Source: a virus. Taken from it: a stretch of 48,689 nt of DNA. Position 1 is the stretch's first letter, and every line of letters starts with the position of its first letter. The position numbers and the translations under genes were made by a program. The notes under the pieces were generated by a model. The model had not been told where the DNA came from. It worked only from the letters and a program-made list of their open reading frames with translations, and did not search any database. Positions 35,702-44,517 of this stretch are shown piece by piece. The stretch is from IMG/VR virus record IMGVR_UViG_3300021141_000015, positions 1-48,689 of that record; one strand, given 5' to 3'.

Positions 35702-36679
35702 TTACTTATTCAAGTACCATTTTACAGTATTTTTTATTCCTTCTTTAAAACTATATAGAGGCTTCCATCCTAATTCTCGCTCTATCTTAGAAGTATCAAT
35801 AGCATATCGTAAATCATGCCCAGGGCGATCTTTAACATATGTTATTAGTTCTCGTCTATTTCTAAGATTTGTCTCTTGTTCAATAATTTCAAGTATTGTT
35901 TGAATGACTTCAATATTCTGCTTCTCCTCATTGCCTCCGATACAATATGTTTCACCGGATTTACCCTCATTGAAAACTTTATATAAGGCGCTGGCGTGGT
36001 CCTCAACATAGAGCCAGTCTCTAATCTGCTTTCCATCCCCATATACAGGCAATGGCTCGTTATTCAAAGCCTTATTAATAATACAAGGTATTAGTTTTTC
36101 ACTATGCTGTCTAGGCCCATAGTTGTTTGAACAGTTAGTAATGACTGTATCTAGATCATATGTTCTATGATATGCTCTAACAAGATGGTCAGACGCTGCT
36201 TTAGAAGCAGAATAAGGTGAAGATGGATTATACCTTGTATCTTCGCTAAATTTATCGTCTGTAAGCTCTAAGTCCCCAAAAACCTCATCAGTGCTGACGT
36301 GATGAAATCTTACATCATTGCCGGTTTCGTTTTTATAACTTCTTATTGCTTCGAGCAGCTCGAATGTACCAATAATATTATTCTCAATAAAGGGTCGCGG
36401 AGAGTTTATTGAGCGGTCAACGTGAGACTCAGCAGCGAGATGAATGACGCCTATAGGATTACGCGTGTGTAAGAGGTATCTAAGATAATATCTATTCTGT
36501 ATACACTCCTCGACTAACTCAACGCGAGAGGAGGTTTTAGAGAGATTAGATACATAGTCATTACTAGCGTATGTAAGTTTATCGATGACGATAATATGAT
36601 AGTCGGTATTCTCGAGGAAGTACTCTACCACAGCGCTACCTATAAAACCGGCCCCGCCGGTTACTATAATGTTTTCCAT
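35702..36679 (-). CDS. rmlB: dTDP-glucose 4,6-dehydratase (RmlB)
   Basis: A 325-residue extended short-chain dehydrogenase. NAD motif TGGAGFIGS (7-15), LTYAS, HLAAESHVDRSI, HVSTDEVFGD, catalytic YSASKAASDH, NCSNNYGPRQ and PVYGDGKQIRDWLYVEDH, all in family order. It turns dTDP-glucose into dTDP-4-keto-6-deoxyglucose, the step after RmlA. Complete. It lies 20 kb from rmlA, next to the tmRNA, so the pathway is split. Confidence 0.95.
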   Translation of the reverse strand: MENIIVTGGAGFIGSAVVEYFLENTDYHIIVIDKLTYASNDYVSNLSKTSSRVELVEECIQNRYYLRYLLHTRNPIGVIHLAAESHVDRSINSPRPFIENNIIGTFELLEAIRSYKNETGNDVRFHHVSTDEVFGDLELTDDKFSEDTRYNPSSPYSASKAASDHLVRAYHRTYDLDTVITNCSNNYGPRQHSEKLIPCIINKALNNEPLPVYGDGKQIRDWLYVEDHASALYKVFNEGKSGETYCIGGNEEKQNIEVIQTILEIIEQETNLRNRRELITYVKDRPGHDLRYAIDTSKIERELGWKPLYSFKEGIKNTVKWYLNK

Positions 36680-36751
36680 AGTTGTTTTGTTATGGGGGCT
36701 TTTTTCTCACCCACCACAACGTAATTTACTTCCAGATAATCCTAAATCAAC

Positions 36752-36931
36752 TCAGATTATTTCCTCGTCCTCGAATTCAGCAATTATATCGTTGAGCTTC
36801 TCCGCGCAGCCCCATAGAGCATCCTCTGTCGCTGAGCACCACTCATCGGTCTCTTGATTCTCGCTACATTCAAAGTTTTCCCACTCCTCAACTAAGGTTT
36901 TAAGTTTATCAATAATAGTGCTAGTATCCAT
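36752..36931 (-). CDS. Small acidic late protein (59 residues)
   Basis: Starts at 36931 (MDTSTIIDKLKTLVEEWENF) and ends at 36752. Very acidic, with four Cys (FECSENQ, EWCSATEDALWGC). CTAAATA lies six bases before the ATG. Predicted helical. Function unknown. Confidence 0.65.
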   Translation of the reverse strand: MDTSTIIDKLKTLVEEWENFECSENQETDEWCSATEDALWGCAEKLNDIIAEFEDEEII

Positions 36932-36937
36932 ATAGGA

Positions 36938-36944
36938 TATTTAG
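36938..36944 (-). promoter_or_regulatory. Late promoter
   Basis: CTAAATA, six bases (TCCTAT), ATG of 36752-36931. Confidence 0.6.
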
Positions 36945-36985
36945 CTATTTTATCAACTATTTTTTATAAAAAAGAAGCAAATTGA

Positions 36986-36992
36986 ATAAATA
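36986..36992 (+). promoter_or_regulatory. Late promoter, leaderless type
   Basis: ATAAATA, five bases (ATAGT), ATG of the tail tube gene. Confidence 0.65.
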
Positions 36993-36997
36993 ATAGT

Positions 36998-37588
36998 ATG
37001 GCACAGACTATACAAACTTTCTTCCAAGAGGCTATCCAGAGAGACTTTTCCCGGGACTTTCTTTTTAGAGTTCAAAACGTAAATTTCGGGCCCGGGGGAC
37101 CCGTTTTGGCGGACAATGATTTGGTATATGCTAGAACAGCAGCTTTGCCCGAGAGAACAATAGGAGATGTCGGGGTTAAGTACCGCGGTCTCGAGTTTCA
37201 CGTCCCTGGATCGGTTACATATGGCAGCGCCAATGGGTTTACGCTTGATTTTTATTGCGACGCAGATATTAGATTAAGAGAAATACTTCTAGCTGAATCG
37301 CGTCGGGTGTTTAACGATCAAACTACGACTGGCGACTATCGCATTGCCGGGGCAGGAGCGTCTATTACTCTTCAGCAAATAAATAAAGCACTACAGCCTA
37401 TAATGGAGTACAAATTAATAGGTTGCTCCATCCGGCAGGTAGGGCCTGTAGCATACGACATGGCCGGGGGCAGTGGTCAGGTCGCGACCTTTACCACTAC
37501 GATGGCTTATCACTACTTCACAGAAGAGCGGGTAGGTACGGCCGAGCTTCCCATTATAGGTGGCGCAGCCGCGATACCTACTCGATAA
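36998..37588 (+). CDS. Tail tube protein (gp19-like)
   Basis: A 196-residue protein. SRDFLFRVQNVNFGPGGPVL, LVYARTAALPERTIGDVGV, YRGLEFHVPGSVTYGSANGF and ITLQQINKALQPIMEYKLIG follow phage tail tube subunits: beta-barrel with an A-x-x-L-P-x-R-T loop. It has its own late promoter, consistent with high production. First gene of the plus-strand baseplate block. Confidence 0.8.
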   Translation: MAQTIQTFFQEAIQRDFSRDFLFRVQNVNFGPGGPVLADNDLVYARTAALPERTIGDVGVKYRGLEFHVPGSVTYGSANGFTLDFYCDADIRLREILLAESRRVFNDQTTTGDYRIAGAGASITLQQINKALQPIMEYKLIGCSIRQVGPVAYDMAGGSGQVATFTTTMAYHYFTEERVGTAELPIIGGAAAIPTR

Positions 37589-37602
37589 AGTAGATATACA
37601 TA

Positions 37603-37609
37603 TTAAATA
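37603..37609 (+). promoter_or_regulatory. Late promoter, leaderless type
   Basis: TTAAATA, five bases (TATGT), ATG of 37615-38283. An ATG inside the spacer is out of frame. Confidence 0.6.
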
Positions 37610-37614
37610 TATGT

Positions 37615-38283
37615 ATGTCGAATGCTATTTCCCATTTTGTTGATTTATTAGATAACTGGAGTTATCATTATCCGCTACCCTCTCAGTGGGCGGTGGAAAT
37701 ACCTCTACCTAGCGGAATTAGCCAATCTCTTGAGGGTGATATACAAGAACTTGAACATCCGGAATGGGAAATAAATACCGCTCTGTCGGAGCTTACTAAG
37801 TATGAAGTACTTAAAAAGGATAATATACATTGCTTTTTTGTTGACAGCGTTCAACTTCAACCAGAGAACGCAGGAGCAACGTCGACATCCATTGGCGACG
37901 GGGGCAATATAAATGGGGGGATAATACCGGGGCTATATTCTACAGGCAGAGCGGATTTCGCTAGCAGGGCACTAACAATTACATTTAGAGAGACTGCCCA
38001 TTCTTTCGCAGATTTCGTTATAAGGCCTTGGATTATTTTAGCCGCCCATTTAGGGAGAATAGCGGATAGAAACAATGAAATAAAAACAAATATAACTGTT
38101 TACAGTTATGGTAAATCAAAAGAATCAAGCCAAACTACTCCCCCTATAAGAAAGATTCATAGATATTATGGCTGTATACCTGCCAAGGTTGCCGCTCTCG
38201 ATTTGAAATATGACGATGGATTGATGACATATTCAACGGAGTGGTATTTTGATAGATACTCGATTTCTTCAAGCGGTTCTTAA
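37615..38283 (+). CDS. Tail-tube-like or baseplate tube-initiator protein
   Basis: A 222-residue protein (MSNAISHFVDLLDNWSYHYP). ALTITFRETAHSFADFVIRP and the final KVAALDLKYDDGLMTYSTEW resemble the strand patterns of tube and tube-initiator (gp54-like) proteins. Located between the tube gene and hub genes. The specific role is inferred from position. Confidence 0.6.
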   Translation: MSNAISHFVDLLDNWSYHYPLPSQWAVEIPLPSGISQSLEGDIQELEHPEWEINTALSELTKYEVLKKDNIHCFFVDSVQLQPENAGATSTSIGDGGNINGGIIPGLYSTGRADFASRALTITFRETAHSFADFVIRPWIILAAHLGRIADRNNEIKTNITVYSYGKSKESSQTTPPIRKIHRYYGCIPAKVAALDLKYDDGLMTYSTEWYFDRYSISSSGS

Positions 38284-38289
38284 ATCAGT

Positions 38290-39123
38290 ATGTTTTATAT
38301 ATCTACATATTTACCGCGTATTGGTAAAACAGCTAAATTAAAAGAGTTTACAAATAGGGATTATTTTTCCCTATCTAAATTCTATCATAACAAGGATACT
38401 AAGGGTATAGTAGACTTTTTTAATAATAAATTACAGGATTTAATTATTAATAAAGAGCTATATTGCGAACTTACTTGTGTTGAAAAATTTAATATCTGGC
38501 TCGATTTATATTACAATTGCTTACACGAAAATATATCGCTTTTCTCAAAATCTATAAATGACCACATTAATATAAAGATTACTGAATTAATTAATAATGT
38601 TAATAATTTATATCAAGTTGAAGAAAGGGATATTACGGTAGGTAATATTGTCATTACGCTAAATACACCTTTTTCATTATATATTGATAATACTGACGAT
38701 ATTTTTTCTAATATAATTTATTCAATAAAATCGGATGACAAGGTTTATTATTTTCAAAACTTTACCCAAGAGGAAAAAAATTTATTTTTATCGTCATTGC
38801 CTGTAGATTTATTCGATACAATAATAAATTATTACAAATCTCTAAATAAGGAAACCTTCGATATTTTGCCGCAATCTGAAAGAATATCATTTGATCCTAT
38901 TGAGCTGTCAGCAACAAACGGAGCGATGTTTGCCTTTTTAAAATCTATATTTGATACAGAATTAAGAACTCACTATAGCAATGCTCTATTTTTTACAAAA
39001 CAGCTTAATGGTAATCTCGATTCTTACTATGATATGACTTATAAAGACTTTATTGCCTTATATAAAATTTTTGAGAGTAATATGAAGGCAGAAAGAAAAG
39101 ACTTGAATATGCCTGCCGAGTAA
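38290..39123 (+). CDS. Baseplate-region protein, gp51-like candidate
   Basis: A 277-residue, very AT-rich gene (MFYISTYLPRIGKTAKLKEF). Mostly helical, with a Phe/Tyr/Asn-rich composition. Position before the gp26-like gene and the layout YLPRxGK-x-KEFTNRDYFSLSK suggest the hub assembly protein gp51 of T4-like phages, but similarity is faint. Confidence 0.5.
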   Translation: MFYISTYLPRIGKTAKLKEFTNRDYFSLSKFYHNKDTKGIVDFFNNKLQDLIINKELYCELTCVEKFNIWLDLYYNCLHENISLFSKSINDHINIKITELINNVNNLYQVEERDITVGNIVITLNTPFSLYIDNTDDIFSNIIYSIKSDDKVYYFQNFTQEEKNLFLSSLPVDLFDTIINYYKSLNKETFDILPQSERISFDPIELSATNGAMFAFLKSIFDTELRTHYSNALFFTKQLNGNLDSYYDMTYKDFIALYKIFESNMKAERKDLNMPAE

Positions 39124-39126
39124 ATA
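39120..39126 (+). promoter_or_regulatory. Possible late promoter
   Basis: GTAAATA, eleven bases, ATG of 39138-39890. It overlaps the stop codon of the previous gene. Confidence 0.4.
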
Positions 39127-39137
39127 AGTAAAACTAT

Positions 39138-39890
39138 ATGAATAGCCCCTCTTCCTTGCTCGAAAAACTTTCTAAGATAAGCAACGAAAATACTATAAGC
39201 GTTTTCGTTCCGAGCGCAAATAGAGATATTAAATTTAAAGCCTTAAATATTAAGCAGCAAAAAGACTTAATTAAAACAGCACTTGATGGTGCTGCTGCGG
39301 GAGCTACCTTAAATCAGGTTTTAAATGACATCATTATATCTAATTCAACCGAGCAATTTGAATTTAAGGTTTATGATAGATATGCTATCATAATGGCATT
39401 ACGTAGCGCATCCATTGGAGATAGCTTTATCCATAAGAGCGAGGATGTAAGGCTATCAAAAATACTTAAACAATGTATTAAGGCCTATAAACAGAAGGAA
39501 TTTGAAGAGAGTAAATTAATTGATTATCATGTTATTAAAGCTCAGCTCGAATTACCTACTATATCGAGAGATTCTAAAATTAATGAAAGGTTTATTAAGT
39601 TCGCAAAATCTCGAGACAATAGCGAGAACTACGGAGAGGCGGTCGGAAACCTATATGTATATGAGATTATTAAATTTATTAAATCCATACAGATTGAAGG
39701 AGAAGAGGATGTTTATGAGTTTGAAAACATATCTGTGAAGGATTGCGCTGCTGTTGTTGAGAGCTTGCCAGCGTCTCTTAATACAAAAATTATTGAATAT
39801 ATTGAAAGCGTTCGATCTATTGAGAATGGATTTATTGAAACAGAAAATGGTCAGCTCGAAATTAACGCTGCTTTCTTTACTAAGGCATAA
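39138..39890 (+). CDS. Baseplate hub protein (gp26-like)
   Basis: A 250-residue protein. ISVFVPSANRDIKFKALNIK, QQKDLIKTALDG and YDRYAIIMALRSASIGD correspond to the N-terminal region of T4 gp26-type baseplate hub proteins. The rest is helical. It is followed by the tape measure candidate, in keeping with hub genes. Confidence 0.6.
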   Translation: MNSPSSLLEKLSKISNENTISVFVPSANRDIKFKALNIKQQKDLIKTALDGAAAGATLNQVLNDIIISNSTEQFEFKVYDRYAIIMALRSASIGDSFIHKSEDVRLSKILKQCIKAYKQKEFEESKLIDYHVIKAQLELPTISRDSKINERFIKFAKSRDNSENYGEAVGNLYVYEIIKFIKSIQIEGEEDVYEFENISVKDCAAVVESLPASLNTKIIEYIESVRSIENGFIETENGQLEINAAFFTKA

Positions 39891-39893
39891 ATA
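39887..39893 (+). promoter_or_regulatory. Late promoter before a GTG start
   Basis: ATAAATA, five bases (TATAT), GTG of 39899-41959. The ATG two bases before GTG is out of frame. Confidence 0.6.
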
Positions 39894-39898
39894 TATAT

Positions 39899-41959
39899 GT
39901 GCCACCAGAAGTAAGTAAATTAATAGCTGCTGTAACCACTCTCGTATCTGCTCTAAACGAGAGTGCTGGCGTTGTTACGCCTGGAGTGGCCTCTGCGGGG
40001 GTAGATGATCGGGTAAATAGTAAAAAAGAGAAGGTAGCTTCTGCCCCTGGTCTTCTTGTTAGATTTAACGAGCCTCAAGCAAACGATAGAGCGTGGGGTA
40101 GTATAGCAAAGATTTTTGCTAAAAACTTTATAGAGGCGACGAAAAAGCCAGATTATGGAGATGAATCTACTGCGGCTGTGCCTGCTATAATCCAACAGAC
40201 TGCTGTTGTTCAAGAGAAAACGCAAGAGGGGTTTTTCAGTAAATTAATGAAATTTCTACTACCGGTGCTCGCACTCGTGGGCGGTATTGGTCTTTCTATC
40301 GCTGCGCTGTTTCAAGGGCCAGGCGTATTAGGGAACACTCTCAATCTAGTGGGTAAGTTGTTCGCTACTATAGGGCAGAATTACATAACAAAAATAGGTA
40401 ATAAGTTATTATCCTTAGGAGACGATTTTATTAAAGGATTATCTAATCTCGCTGAAGGGGGATTAAAATTGCTCGGAATTGGAGGAACTGGATCGCTTGG
40501 TAAAATGTTCGGGGGGATTGCTGCTAAGGTAGGAGGATTTCTTTTGAAGGCGGCAAAGTTTATTCCTTTTTTAGGAGCCGCTGTTTCATTCTATTTTGCA
40601 TATCAAAGATTTCAATCAGGAGACTATGTGGGGATGGGCTTGGAGATAGCGTCCGGTATACTCAACCTTATCCCTGGATTCGGATGGATTGCCTCGGCAA
40701 TCGTTGATGTTATAAATATTACCAGGGATTTTACCACAACTGAAGAGGAAAGGGCTGCGGGAGGAACGGGAATATTTAGCAAATTATTCGGAGGAATTAA
40801 AGAGTGGTTTAAGGCAAATGGAATGACGATTCTTAAATCTTTACCCGTTGTAGGGTCAATATTGTATTTCCAAGAAGCATATAACGCCGGATTTACCACT
40901 CCAGAGGGTATCAAGAAAACAATGATTGCGTTCGCAAGTATATTAGGAGCCGGCCCTCTTATGGAAAAGGCTATTAATGGTTTGTTTTCTCTCTTCGGTG
41001 AGAAAGAGGGCGAACAGTTAGAGCCAGCAGCGCCCTCCGCTGGCGGTAAATCTTTTTTTCAAATTGCTAAAGAGTTTGTTATTAAATCGATTAATAAGCT
41101 GCCATATTTTCTTAGAAAGCCTTTAGAGTGGCTCGGTATAATTCAGTCAGCAGAATCTGAATCTGAGGAAAGCTGGATGTCTCAAGGCATTGATAAATCC
41201 AAAGAGGCTGGTAAGCAGGTATTAGAAAAAATGTCTGAGTTCGGGTCGGGAATTAAAGACTGGTTTTCATCTGGACTATCGAGAGCGAAAGAAACAGGTA
41301 ATCAAGTATTAGAAAAAATGTCCGAGTTTAGCTCAGGGGTTAATTCTTGGTTTGCGGAAAAATTAACCGAAAGTAGAGAGAAGGCTCAAAAAATAATTTC
41401 CAATATTTCTAAAGTAGGGGAAACGATATTGGCCGCCGCGAAAGAATCTATTAATACTATAAAAAATGGGATTAATACTGCAATACAGCAATTAGAAACT
41501 TTTTTAATGCCTGTATTTATTGAAATAAAAGAAATAGCTGATAGACTTTTCGGATGGATAAAGGGTATTTTTACTTTTATAAAAAACAAATGGAATGGGA
41601 TAGAGGACAGGAAACCAGAGGAACCGGAGGAGGGCGGCACTCCACCCTCACCGACCCCAGAGCCGAACCCAACCTCGGCCTCTCCTGTTCCAGCTACCCT
41701 AACTACGGTAATAAATTTTCCAGAAATAATAAATATTAAAAACGACGATTTAAAACTTATTAGTAGTAGTTCTTTGCTGCAAGTAGAGTTATTAAGATCA
41801 CTAGTAACTAAGCTGGATAATATATCAATTCCGGCTGCAGCATCAACGGCGGCGCCGTCAGCTCCAGCGACCCCAACTGCAAGTAATGGAGGGTCTTTAA
41901 ACAGAGGGTTTATAGGATCTTCTCTTCTAACACAGGGCACAATAGGAAGTATTGCATAA
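39899..41959 (+). CDS. Tail tape-measure protein (gp29 analogue)
   Basis: A 686-residue protein with GTG start. Hydrophobic Gly/Ala-rich segments (FLLPVLALVGGIGLSIAALF near 115-135, AAKFIPFLGAAVSFYFAY near 215, IASGILNLIPGFGWIASAI near 250) alternate with amphipathic helices. A tandem repeat, GKQVLEKMSEFGSGIKDWF and GNQVLEKMSEFSSGVNSWF, lies at about 440-490. A Pro-rich linker (about 577-602) precedes the C-terminus. This is typical of tape measures, and the place between hub and tube-cap genes fits. Alternative: other hub protein. Confidence 0.75.
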   Translation: MPPEVSKLIAAVTTLVSALNESAGVVTPGVASAGVDDRVNSKKEKVASAPGLLVRFNEPQANDRAWGSIAKIFAKNFIEATKKPDYGDESTAAVPAIIQQTAVVQEKTQEGFFSKLMKFLLPVLALVGGIGLSIAALFQGPGVLGNTLNLVGKLFATIGQNYITKIGNKLLSLGDDFIKGLSNLAEGGLKLLGIGGTGSLGKMFGGIAAKVGGFLLKAAKFIPFLGAAVSFYFAYQRFQSGDYVGMGLEIASGILNLIPGFGWIASAIVDVINITRDFTTTEEERAAGGTGIFSKLFGGIKEWFKANGMTILKSLPVVGSILYFQEAYNAGFTTPEGIKKTMIAFASILGAGPLMEKAINGLFSLFGEKEGEQLEPAAPSAGGKSFFQIAKEFVIKSINKLPYFLRKPLEWLGIIQSAESESEESWMSQGIDKSKEAGKQVLEKMSEFGSGIKDWFSSGLSRAKETGNQVLEKMSEFSSGVNSWFAEKLTESREKAQKIISNISKVGETILAAAKESINTIKNGINTAIQQLETFLMPVFIEIKEIADRLFGWIKGIFTFIKNKWNGIEDRKPEEPEEGGTPPSPTPEPNPTSASPVPATLTTVINFPEIINIKNDDLKLISSSSLLQVELLRSLVTKLDNISIPAAASTAAPSAPATPTASNGGSLNRGFIGSSLLTQGTIGSIA

Positions 41960-41960
41960 T

Positions 41961-43355
41961 ATGGCTCTATTTGAAAAAGTTGAATTACCGGTACAAAAAA
42001 ATATGATATCCTCTGGTATTATATTGAAGCCAGGCACTATAAAATCCTCCTCGCAAGCCTCATATACTCAACCGACAAGTGGGCCATCAATATCTAGTAA
42101 ATCCCAGCAACCTGTTGACGCAGAGAGCGCCACTACCAATATACCAGCCAAGAATATTAATTTTGTAGAGAACTATAAAAATTGGTGTGTTTCTCCGGTT
42201 TTAAATGATATTTATAAGCAGGATATAAAACTACCGATAATACACTTTAAGGAATATAGACTATTAAGTAGTACTCTATGGGAGCAATTAAAGTATTTTT
42301 CCTTTTTAGCGATCACTGCTCCCGATCAGGCGGCGGTTGATCTTGCGAGGTTTTTAAAAAAAGATCCGAGCGTCGTGGATAAAGGTGCGGCGGCTGAGCA
42401 GAATAGCGTCGAAGAGCTGGATCCAGACGATGAGAATTTTATAATACACAGTCTAAAAGCCACTCAAGGTGTTATTAATGATACTTTTTCTGCTGTAGGG
42501 CAGATTCTTAATAAACTTAAAATTGATACACCTGATATGTCAAGAGCGAACGCGGATGATCCGTATGAGGGACTATATAGCCCGGAGGAGACTAAATTTA
42601 ATTATACCTTTCCGTATTATACGTCGCTTTTAAAGAGCAAAGACTCGAGCTTTTCAGAAGGATACTCGGGAGACGGTAAGGGAGCATTGCCTACATTTTT
42701 AGATAATTTATCTAACAAATATAAAGCGAGAGATCCTAAAAAAGGGGCGAGGGCGCTTGTAGAGCCGGGGATGTACATCGAAAAGACTCAATTTTATAAT
42801 TTTGGCAAAAATGAAGAAAGCATAAGTTTTTCCTTCCCCCTGCTTAATACTATATCTCAAGAGCAAATAAATGAAAACTATCAATTTTTATTTTTGCTTA
42901 TATACCAGAACACAATGTATAGAAAAGATAGATCAGCCTTTATACCCCCTTGCATATACGAGGTATTAGTTCCGGGCACTAGATATATAAAATGGGCTTA
43001 TATATCTAGATTAAGCGTCAGCTTTCTCGGGACCCGGAGAATGGTAGAAGTAGATTCAGGTATCGGGGTGTTTAAAACTATTGTTCCTGAGGCATATAAT
43101 GTAAACATAACAGTAACGGGTCTTCATGAAGAAGCAGGTAATTTCTTAATAAGATCTGCGGCAAATAACTTTAGCGATATTAAAATACGAGATATAACTT
43201 CTTCGCAGAGTTTGATACCACCGCCTGACGAAGCGATCCCGCAAAGCGAGCCCGTACCAGCCATCTCTGATAGAATCCCTCTCCAGCCCGCGACGTCGCC
43301 GCCGCCCCCGGAGCCGATACGTCCAATACCGAACATCCTACCACCACTTACCTAA
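41961..43355 (+). CDS. Baseplate tail-tube-cap protein, gp48-like paralogue A
   Basis: Start at 41961 (MALFEKVELPVQKNMISSGI), 464 residues. Shared with the next gene: NYKNWCVSPVLND, HFKEYRLLSSTLWEQL, YTFPYYTSLLKS, DSSFSEGYSGD, EPGMYIEKTQFYNFG, FPLLNTISQEQINENY, PPCIYEVLVPGTRYIKWAYI and PEAYNVNITVTGL. The C-terminal beta-barrel part fits gp48, which caps the baseplate and begins tube growth. It has a Pro-rich tail of about 60 residues that the paralogue lacks. Confidence 0.7.
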   Translation: MALFEKVELPVQKNMISSGIILKPGTIKSSSQASYTQPTSGPSISSKSQQPVDAESATTNIPAKNINFVENYKNWCVSPVLNDIYKQDIKLPIIHFKEYRLLSSTLWEQLKYFSFLAITAPDQAAVDLARFLKKDPSVVDKGAAAEQNSVEELDPDDENFIIHSLKATQGVINDTFSAVGQILNKLKIDTPDMSRANADDPYEGLYSPEETKFNYTFPYYTSLLKSKDSSFSEGYSGDGKGALPTFLDNLSNKYKARDPKKGARALVEPGMYIEKTQFYNFGKNEESISFSFPLLNTISQEQINENYQFLFLLIYQNTMYRKDRSAFIPPCIYEVLVPGTRYIKWAYISRLSVSFLGTRRMVEVDSGIGVFKTIVPEAYNVNITVTGLHEEAGNFLIRSAANNFSDIKIRDITSSQSLIPPPDEAIPQSEPVPAISDRIPLQPATSPPPPEPIRPIPNILPPLT

Positions 43356-44506
43356 TGGCTAATTATAAAATAGTTAAAGACGAGAAGCTACAAATACCGG
43401 TAGCTGTGCCTTCTTACGCAGGAGGCGAGTCAATAACTGATGTATTTAATAATAGATCTAAAGCGCCTACTACCGGTATAACAGCGCCTGCTCCTGTAGC
43501 GACGGAAAAAACAGCCGTTGAGGTAAAAATGTCTGTAATAGATGTCGTTAAAAATTATGATTGGAAAGTTTCGCCAAATAGCGATATTGTAGAACACCCC
43601 TATATTATACTTAAAGAATATAGAATACACAAGTCCCCGCTTCTTGCTCAACTATCATATACTGTAAAGGCGGGTGCTGAAAATTTAGCGGGGGGCATTA
43701 AGGCTGTTACTAGTCTTGTTGGCGATGGCGAGAAAAAGTCGGATGCGTTGTCTATTGAGGGGATACTAAATTTACTAGGCGAGGGAGCTGAATTTTTAGG
43801 GAAGGGTGTGGAAGTGGTATTGGGTGCGATCGAGGATGAAGTCGGCGCGGTGGAGATCGAAGAGCTTGAAGGAGTTTTAAAACCTTTTCAAGGACTATAT
43901 TACCTAAAACAAACAAATTTTACTTATAAGCTACCGTATTTTTCAGGAAAGATGATTGAGCGGGGTAGTAGTTGGGGCGAGAGTTACTCAGGCGACAGCG
44001 CAGCGGGCTTCGAGTCATTAGTGCAGGAAGGCGTGAATTTTGTCGCGAAGTATGGAGCGGGCGTCCCAGCTTTAGGAGCATACGCAGAGCCCGGGTTATA
44101 TATCGAGAGAGCCAAGTATTTTCAGCCTGTGCCTGGTCAGGACCCTATAACAGTTAAATTTCCTCTTTTAAATACTCTTAATTCGGAGAGTATTCAGAAA
44201 AATTTTAATCTAATTTGGTTATTATGTTTTCAAAATAGTTCTATGAGGCGAAATAAAACAGATGTTTTTCCTCCGTGTATATATAGAGTATTAATACCTG
44301 GGGTTAGATTCTTATTATACGCCTCTATTCAAAATGTAACCATTGAATATGTCGGAACAAGAAGGCGTATGCCGATCGTTCATCCTGCAACTGGAGAAAC
44401 TATCGATATCGCTATACCGGAAGCATATAATGTTGAGATAACTATAAATAGTTTAACTACTGAGTGTGGCAATTTCTTACTTAAGTCCTTAACCAATAAT
44501 TTATAA
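43355..44506 (+). CDS. Baseplate tail-tube-cap protein, gp48-like paralogue B
   Basis: A 383-residue protein. Equivalent segments: VKNYDWKVSPNSD, ILKEYRIHKSPLLAQL, YKLPYFSGKMIERGSSWGES, EPGLYIERAKYFQPV, FPLLNTLNSESIQKNF, FPPCIYRVLIPGVRFLLYAS and PEAYNVEITINSLTTECGNF. So it is a tandem duplicate of the previous gene, joined by a TAATG overlap. The middle 60 residues (Gly/Glu-rich) are specific. Confidence 0.7.
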   Translation: MANYKIVKDEKLQIPVAVPSYAGGESITDVFNNRSKAPTTGITAPAPVATEKTAVEVKMSVIDVVKNYDWKVSPNSDIVEHPYIILKEYRIHKSPLLAQLSYTVKAGAENLAGGIKAVTSLVGDGEKKSDALSIEGILNLLGEGAEFLGKGVEVVLGAIEDEVGAVEIEELEGVLKPFQGLYYLKQTNFTYKLPYFSGKMIERGSSWGESYSGDSAAGFESLVQEGVNFVAKYGAGVPALGAYAEPGLYIERAKYFQPVPGQDPITVKFPLLNTLNSESIQKNFNLIWLLCFQNSSMRRNKTDVFPPCIYRVLIPGVRFLLYASIQNVTIEYVGTRRRMPIVHPATGETIDIAIPEAYNVEITINSLTTECGNFLLKSLTNNL

Positions 44507-44512
44507 TAAATA
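44506..44512 (+). promoter_or_regulatory. Late promoter, leaderless type
   Basis: ATAAATA, five bases (TTATT), ATG of the gp53-like gene. Confidence 0.65.
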
Positions 44513-44517
44513 TTATT

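Noticed and set aside
34953-37201. Minus-strand frame at 36953-37201 and plus-strand frame at 36669-36857
   Set aside because: Both are shadows: the first lies antisense to the tail tube gene start, the second crosses the rmlB start and the small acidic gene.
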